NCBI GenBank assembly: GCA_038030265.1
Contig: CM075938.1
Span: 12,315,009 to 12,379,008 of the forward strand
DNA length: 64,000 nt
DNA from: Corythucha ciliata
Lineage: Eukaryota > Arthropoda > Insecta > Hemiptera > Tingidae
Direction of reading: 5' to 3'
Shown: one piece after another, positions 57,700 to 64,000 of the stretch
How the letters are laid out: the number at the start of each line of letters is the position of its first letter
How positions within the stretch are numbered: position 1 is the first letter of the stretch
Notes under the pieces: model-generated
What the model was told of the DNA's origin: nothing
Databases searched by the model: none
The model's input: only the letters and a program-made list of their open reading frames with translations
Made by a program: the position numbers and the translations under genes

Positions 57700-60110
57700 C
57701 GCCTCAACGCCAAAGAGTCCAGATTTCATGGATAAAAAGACACGAAATTTCACGTTTCAAGGCTAAATATCCGTAAAATGCAAGTTTAGGGCTATAGTCA
57801 CAAAACTGTTTGTTTGCGTCGATGAACAGCCGTGAAATCACTATTTTAGAGAGAAAACCAGCGAAACTGTAAAGCAATCGTTTTGCTTTTGGGCGCGATT
57901 ATTTCTGCCATTAAAATGACTTAGCAAATAAATCATTCAATAAACAAATTGTATTGCCAAAAAAGACGCTGATTGCATCATTGGAACGTTGAAGTCGCGT
58001 CAAAATTGCTATATTTGGAGATGAAAATCTGCAAAAATGCAAGTTTTGGGCCTGAATATCTGTGAAATAGTTTCTGGTCTTGACTTTTGCGAAATATCAA
58101 TTTCCGGGCGCGTGGAGACCTGCCTATCCGGTCCCAAAAGCTGAATATTCTAAAAATTGCGAGTTTTGTCGTATTAATTTTCCCAAAATTACAAGTTTCG
58201 GGCTTTTTTTTAAGTGGTGGGGGAACCCGGGCCAGCTGGCCACCACAGCGCTCAAAGTGTGCCACAAAAATAACGTCACATCCGAGCTCAAAATCTGTGA
58301 AATGGCAAATTTCTGGACTGAACATTCACAAAATCGCTAATTTCTGGACTTAATTTTCACTAAATTGCAAACTTCGGGCCCTTTTTCTAGTCATCACGGA
58401 ATCCGCGGGCTAAGCGGCCACGGCAGTGCCCTAAGTCTGGTGATTAGCCGCAAAATTTCAACATTTTGGTGCAGTTGAATCAGAATGGCAAAGCTGTATA
58501 TCTGGTAAAATATTTGCAAAATCGCTAGTTTCTGGTTTTTTTTCCCCCGAATTCTCTAGTCTCTTGTCTTTATTTTCGCTACTTTGCAAGTTCCTGGTCT
58601 AAGTATTTGCGAAATTTCGAGGCTTGTTTTTAATGGCCGCGGAACTATAAGCACCGAAACTCTGTCTAGCCAACTATGACAGCGGCCAAAGTCTGGCGGA
58701 TGCATCAAAATTGGAACGTTTTGGAGCTAAACAACCGTGAAATTGGAAGTTTCAGGTTGACTATTCGTAAAATATCAAGTTCATGGTCTCTAGTTTCGCA
58801 AAATTACAAGTTTTAGTCAACTTATTGGCTCAAATTGAGAAAAAGCTCTAGGTTAAAATTGAGAAAACGCGCTGATTCACAGTTGAAATTGAGATAACAC
58901 TACTTCGCGGTTACTGGAGGAACATCGTGGCTACATATTGAGATAAAACGCTAATTCATGGCTGAAAATTACAAAATCGCTAATTAAACGGCTGAAATTG
59001 AGAAAAACTCTAATCATAAGAAAACCCGCGCAAAGAAAAAGCGATCAAATTGAAAAAAAAAATGCTTATTCGAGGCTAAAATGGAAAAAAACACTAATTC
59101 GTGGACAAAATTGAAAAAAATGGCTAATTGCGGCGAAACCTTGCTGCTAAAATTAGGAAAAAGCGCTGATTCACGGCTATAATTGAGAAAAGGCGATCAC
59201 TCGTTGGTAAAATTGAGAAACCCAATTCCAATTTGCAGTTTTTGTAGGCGACTTTGCTTCTATGAAATTGTGAAAACGCGCTTGTCTTGGCTAAAAGTGG
59301 AAAAAAAAAAAAAAAAAAAAAAGTGCGCTCATTGAGGTTAAAATCGGGAGAGACACCAACTCCTGTGTTCTGTATGCAACTTCGTGGATAAATTTGAGAA
59401 AAAACCCATAATTCCACGTTGTACCACGTGAAAATTTTAATTCTCGTTTATTCAGAAAAGGCGTCTCATAGAGATTTCCACCCCTCTCCGATTCATGCCC
59501 CCCGACCCATGAACGAAATTGTTTATTTAGCGGAATTTCTAGTCTTAAAATCGTTTGTTTAGGTTTTTTTAGCCTTTCGATTACTTTGAACAACCAAAAA
59601 ACGTAAACAAACGACTTTACGTTGAGATATGCCATGTTTACGTTTGTTTAGCAATTTGAAACAATACATCTTTTTGAAAAAACATTGATGGTTTTGCCAC
59701 GTTTACGTAACGTGACCCGTGAACGAAATCTTTTGTTTAGCGCAATTTCTAGTCTTAAATTCGGTTGTCTATTGTTCAAAGTACTTGAAAGGCTACAAAC
59801 AAAGGAACATTTTGACTAAACAAACGAATAGAACCGTTTTTGAGTCGGGTCAAGTTCTCGTGCGTACATTCTTGCGAAAATGCTTTTTAGTCCTAATTTC
59901 GGCGAGATTATGCGAACTTGGGGATGTTTGTTTAGTGGCCGCGGACCCCGGTATTCAGCTGGACCCGAGAGCGCCCTCAGCTTGATCAATAGCCGCACAA
60001 TAATTACATAATTATAACTTGGAGCTAAATATGAGTGAATTCGTAAGTTTTGGAGCTAACTGTCCACGAATTGCAAGTTTGGAAATTGATTGTTGTTGGC
60101 TCGAATAGTG
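57700..60110. repeat. Long degenerate satellite tract (~2.4 kb)
   Basis: The left part has units like 'cgtgaaatcactattttagagagaaaacca' and 'cgcaaaattacaagttttagtc'. From about 58830 the units become 'attgagaaaacgctgattcacggctgaa', the inverse of the 'gtgaattagcgtttttctcaat' units seen at 37.9-39.6 kb. The period stays near 30 bases. A poly-A run lies at 59300-59321. Confidence 0.75.
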
Positions 60111-61002
60111 CATACATTTTTAGAGATTTATTGCCAGTTTTTTTTGTTTTTAAATAATTTGTGTACAATACATACAGGGTGATTCAGGAGGAATGTGACA
60201 AACTTGCACAGGTGATAGTGCGTACCTGGACGCACAAAAAACGTCATAGGGACGCATAGCCGAAAATGCTTTGGTTACGAGGTATGAGCATTTTCCTGTT
60301 GTTTCCCAGTTTTATCAGTTTTTACGGTAATTGTCGTGTTCACGGCTCACCGTTAGTGGTTAGACAAAAAATGACGGTGGATTCGGAAAGAGAACAAAAT
60401 CCTGTTCCTGAAACCACCGTGAAAATCAAAAAATGTCGCTTGGGCGTGACTATTTCAGCCATGTGAAAAGTTAAGAAAGTAGTTTTTTCAAATATCTGAT
60501 AAATTTCACATCAGTATCAATCAGCGGCTAGAGCACGCATCGACGGGCGAAGTTGTGGAAAACTACCCCGTTCTGTGCACTTTCGAACGGTGTCCTGATA
60601 GTTGAAGTTTGCAACCCTCCGACTTTAGCAATCAAGTTTAAATGCAAAAAAATGTAAACTTGCTTTATTGAAACAAGCCGAATAGGTCAGTTTAAATGTC
60701 GTTTCCTCGGGGTATTGCGTTCCTACGAGCGTGCTCCTCTCAATGCCTGAAGTAAGGATTCAATTGACAACGAGGTTTTCCATGTATGGAATGTGAGTTG
60801 AGGTGGTAGATGAACAGCGTTAGGGTGAAAATTATGGACTTCGACGTTTCACCTTATCAGATTCAGCCGGTACCCTAAAATCTCATTCACGTACACTCAT
60901 ATCTCTCATTCACGGAGTTCATTGTCCATCGTTAGTCCCTCCAACTTGTATGAGACCAATTTACAGTAACAACCTTAAGCTGATATAACAACATAACGTC
61001 AT

Positions 61003-61566
61003 TCAAATACGTAAGTGTTCAAAAATTCTTCCCCCTTGTGGACACTTGGAAGCTCTTTTCTGTATATCTCTGGTGGTTCGACGGATTTTGGCATCTCGTT
61101 GTCGGATCGATTCAGCACAGGCCACTACTTTGTTGATCAGCTCCTCGCGTTTGCTGGGCTTGTGTTCGTATACCATTGTTTTCATCCATTGTTTGAGGCA
61201 GTAACCGAGGAACAAATATGTTTATGAAATATGTTGTCTCCACGCTCCACACGTGTTTTATTTTCTAACCAGAACCGGTTTTCCGCCTACTTTGAGGCCA
61301 TCCTCAGTGGTTCTATCTTAAAGAAGCTTTTGAGTGCAGAGCACTTCGTCCGATTTTTAAACGTCAAATAAACACGTGTGGAAACAACATATTTCATAAA
61401 CATATTTGTCACAACGAAAACCACACAATGTCGCCGTCAAGAAATGTAGGTAATCGAGGAACGTTAGGTCAGGAGGTCTCGCAGACCAGTTAATTGGTCC
61501 TCCTCGCCCACAATATGCTGAGCTGAGCTGATTCTGATGAGATAGAACGGCCAAGTCCCCGTTCAA
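61003..61566 (-). pseudogene. Mariner/IS630-type transposase remnant, interrupted
   Basis: The upstream part (61566-61420) encodes INWSARPPDLTFLDYLHF, corresponding to the family's WPARSPDLTPLDFFLWG block, which carries the third catalytic acidic residue. The downstream part (61211-61003) encodes the C-terminal region (LKQWMKTMVYEHKP, EELINKVVACAESIRQ, GGRIFEHLRI), ending as these transposases usually do. A 198-base element separates the two. The N-terminal half is absent, so it is dead. Confidence 0.7.
61212..61409. mobile_element. 198-bp inverted-repeat element inside the transposase remnant
   Basis: ACAAATATGTTTATGAAATA at the left is the exact inverse of the right end; pairing extends through ACACGTGTTTTAT. 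It splits the transposase coding sequence. No clear target duplication. Confidence 0.75.
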
Positions 61567-62113
61567 GTCCTAACGTAGCAGTTCATCCACGGCGTCTCTC
61601 ATGGTGATCCTCGCGTAGTGAATTGAATTCTTACTTTTACTTCAAACATTGAGGGGAGCATGCTCGGAGGAACACAATAGCCTAAGGAAAGGACATTTAC
61701 CCTGATCTATTCGGTTTGTTTTATCAAAGCAAGTTACATTTTTTTGCACTGGAACTTGATTGCTGAAGTTGGAGGGTTGCAAACTTCAACTATCGACACC
61801 GTTCGAAAGTACACAGAACGGGGTAGTTTTCCACAACTTTACCCGTCGATGCGTGCACTAGCAGCTGATTGATACTGATGTGAAATTTATCAGATATTCG
61901 AAAAAACTACTTTTTTCACTTTTCACAAGTCTGAAATAGCCACGTGCAAGCGACATTTTTTGATTTTCACTGTGGTTTCAGGAACAGGATTTTGTCCTCT
62001 TTCCGAATCCACCGTCAGTTTTTGTCAAACCACCTACGGTGAGCCGTGAACACGAAAATTACAGTAAAAATTAATGCAACTAGAAAAAACAGGAAAATGC
62101 TCATATCTCGTAA

Positions 62114-62301
62114 AGCGGCCCATACAAGTACAATAATATTGCGCAATAATAGGGGTTGTACAATAAAATTGAACGTTTGTGTGTTGTATTGATGGGTTGC
62201 ACAATATAATGAACAACCAATTTTTTGTATCCCTAAACATCTGGAAACGAAATATTGTACAAATTTATTGTGCAATATTTATTGTACGCCTGTGGACCCC
62301 T
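62114..62301. mobile_element. 188-bp MITE with TAA target duplication
   Basis: The other arm of the host element lacks this segment, which fixes its limits precisely. It is flanked by TAA (62111-62113 and 62302-62304). It has imperfect termini AGCGGCCCATACAAGTACAA and AGGGGTCCACAGGCGTACAA. Three-base TAA/TTA duplications fit PIF/Harbinger-type MITEs. Confidence 0.75.
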
Positions 62302-62404
62302 TAACCAAAGCATTTTCGGCCATGCGTCTATATGACGTATTTGTGCGCCCAGGTACGCACTATCACCTGTGTAAGTTTGTCACATTCCTCCTGAATCGCC
62401 CTGT

Positions 62405-64000
62405 CTAAAGATAATCCCTTAAAGCCATCTCGAGCCCCCTGCCTGTTGCTCTCCTAGCCCCCCCCCCCAGTCAAAAAATGTGGTCACCGTATCTATAACT
62501 TGTTGAATGAGATGGGGCAAAATACATCAAACGCTTAAAAAAAACACAAAAAAACTACTTTTTATTAGGCCATCGTAAGTCGCCACCAAGTCACCACCAA
62601 GGACTTTCAGAATTCGTACATGTAATAGTTAAAGTAGACGAGATCCTGAAAGAATAAATGTAAGGATCCCAGACCATACATATAAATGGCATTGGATAGT
62701 GTTTAGTGAGCTGCAATTGTGGAACTAACAAATTTTTATAGGAACCGCCGGTTGCGGGTCTTAATGTTCAGTTTAAAATCCCGTAGGCGCCTGGCGAAAG
62801 CGATCAAAAAGGTATATACTGTCTATACGTATAAACTGTCCAGCTGCATAAAAAAGCCATAACGTTTAATGGTGGAAAGTAGTGGAATAAAACAAGGGAA
62901 GGGGGGAGTCTGGGAATCTTACCGTCTACAAGGATCACACACTCTTGGACAAGGGAATACGTGACGAGACTTCAAACGCTGTGGGGAGGGGGGGCAGAGG
63001 ATGGGCTATTTAAGATTGATTTAGGAGAGTTTTCTACACTTTTGGCGGGCTTCTTTGTGTTTTTCCGACAGTGATCAATTAATCAAAGCGATGCCGGGAC
63101 TTCAAAATAAATAAATAAAAATAAAAATGAAAGAATTGAACAATCACTCGGGGACACGTGCAAGGATCAATTTTTATTATTCATCTGTTTCGCAACCAAT
63201 ACCACCCGCGCCGGTCATTTAATATGAATAAAAAAAAAAAAGTAACGAGATAGCTTCTAATCTTAAATCGTGATCTCTTCCCGCCTCCACCACCCTTGGA
63301 CAGCATCATCCACCGCAGAGCCAATTCACACTTTTATTCTTCGCGTGTAAAAGTAGTTAAGGGGGCTTCCTACGGGGAGACCCCGAATCTCTTGGGCCCT
63401 CCTACCACCCCTCGTCGCCAAGGTCCAACCACACTTCCCCATTCAATCTTGATTTTTTTTTCTCTCGAACGATTGTTGTTCCTTGTAATAACCGGCGCGT
63501 AATAATAAAACTCTGCCCCTCCCCCTCCTCACCCTGCCTCACACCCTCACACGGGAGAGTCGTTTAAAACAAACAAAAGGGTCATTTACTATAGGAGTGG
63601 GACCACTCCTTCTTTAGAAGTTAACGGCACTATTCCGTCTAATAGCGGGTAGGAGTTTAGAAACAGGCGTATCAATTTGTTTCAATGGGAGAAATTGAGT
63701 TATTTTCAGCCATGTGTGATGCTTGTAAAGGTTTGAGGATGCAGGCCGAAAAAAAAATTGAGTGAGGTTTTTTTTTTAACAAATGTTATCACGAACAAGG
63801 AAGAGGGGGCCCTCTACTTTTTTTTTTGAAGATTACCCTAATGTTTAGAAAACATCGGAAAACACTCATATCTGAGTTCTGCTCTGAAGCGTCATTCATA
63901 TTTTTTTAAAAGAGTGTGAGAACATAGGCGGGGGGACAATAAACCAGTCAAGATTTTTTTTAAATTGTTGAAAATAGATACTGACGACGCAATCCACTGC
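62405..64000. other. No gene recognised
   Basis: Mostly A/T-rich DNA with G- and C-rich simple runs (62460-62469, 62980-62992). No frame with a domain or splice-consistent structure is seen. Confidence 0.45.

Larger units (their letters stand above)
60177..62404. mobile_element. Mariner-type element with ~600-bp inverted arms
   Basis: The left end CAGGGTGATTCAGGAGGAAT is preceded by TA and is inverted at 62404 (CAGGGCGATTC...). Arms of about 600 bases (60177-60770; 61620-62404) pair with around 90% identity by eye. Between them lie remains of a DDE transposase on the minus strand (61003-61566). Two smaller elements have inserted into it (61212-61409 and 62114-62301). Confidence 0.8.

Overview
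This is a eukaryotic nuclear window, almost certainly from an invertebrate animal. Genes are split by short (about 60-80 base) GT-AG introns mixed with multi-kilobase ones. The RNA polymerase II subunit and the phosphatidylserine synthase read as ordinary metazoan, insect-like proteins. Coding density is low and much of the DNA is repeats. I would guess an arthropod or another ecdysozoan, but the sequence does not settle this.

The gene-rich part lies in the first 28 kb. A fragment of hAT transposase sits near the left end. It is followed by a cluster of small inverted-repeat elements and a stray copy of part of the phosphatidylserine synthase gene. A two-exon gene for a small unrecognised membrane protein (5300-5917, +) converges on a seven-exon phosphatidylserine synthase gene (6498-8499, -). 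That gene is head-to-head with the five-exon gene for RNA polymerase II subunit RPB3 (9055-11898, +), with only about 550 bases between the two start codons. RPB3 converges on the 3' end of a long minus-strand gene for a DH-PH Rho guanine nucleotide exchange factor of the PLEKHG1/2/3 type (at least 12 coding exons, 12139-25703). I rebuilt exon phases for all three large genes and every junction keeps frame.

The most striking local event is a recent tandem duplication of about 2.2 kb (24516-26710 and 26711-28906) at the 5' side of the PLEKHG-like gene. It duplicates a whole 273-base exon whose two flanking introns are both phase 1, so both copies could be spliced in tandem without breaking frame. 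Just 3' of it, in gene terms, a 6 kb intron carries a mariner-type inverted-repeat element (21007-24497) that holds a 5'-truncated non-LTR retrotransposon with reverse transcriptase and RNase H.

From about 28.9 kb to 64 kb I find no certain gene. One broken multi-membrane-span coding region (40731-41345, -) may be a chemoreceptor-type gene. The rest is poly-C/G- and poly-A/T-rich DNA, large foldback elements (38143-39118, 32133-32518, 60177-62404) and many tracts of a degenerate satellite-like repeat. That repeat has a period of roughly 30-32 bases and a core like CGCGAAATTGG. It appears in at least ten separate places, including inside an RPB3 intron, and is the main unexplained sequence pattern of the window.
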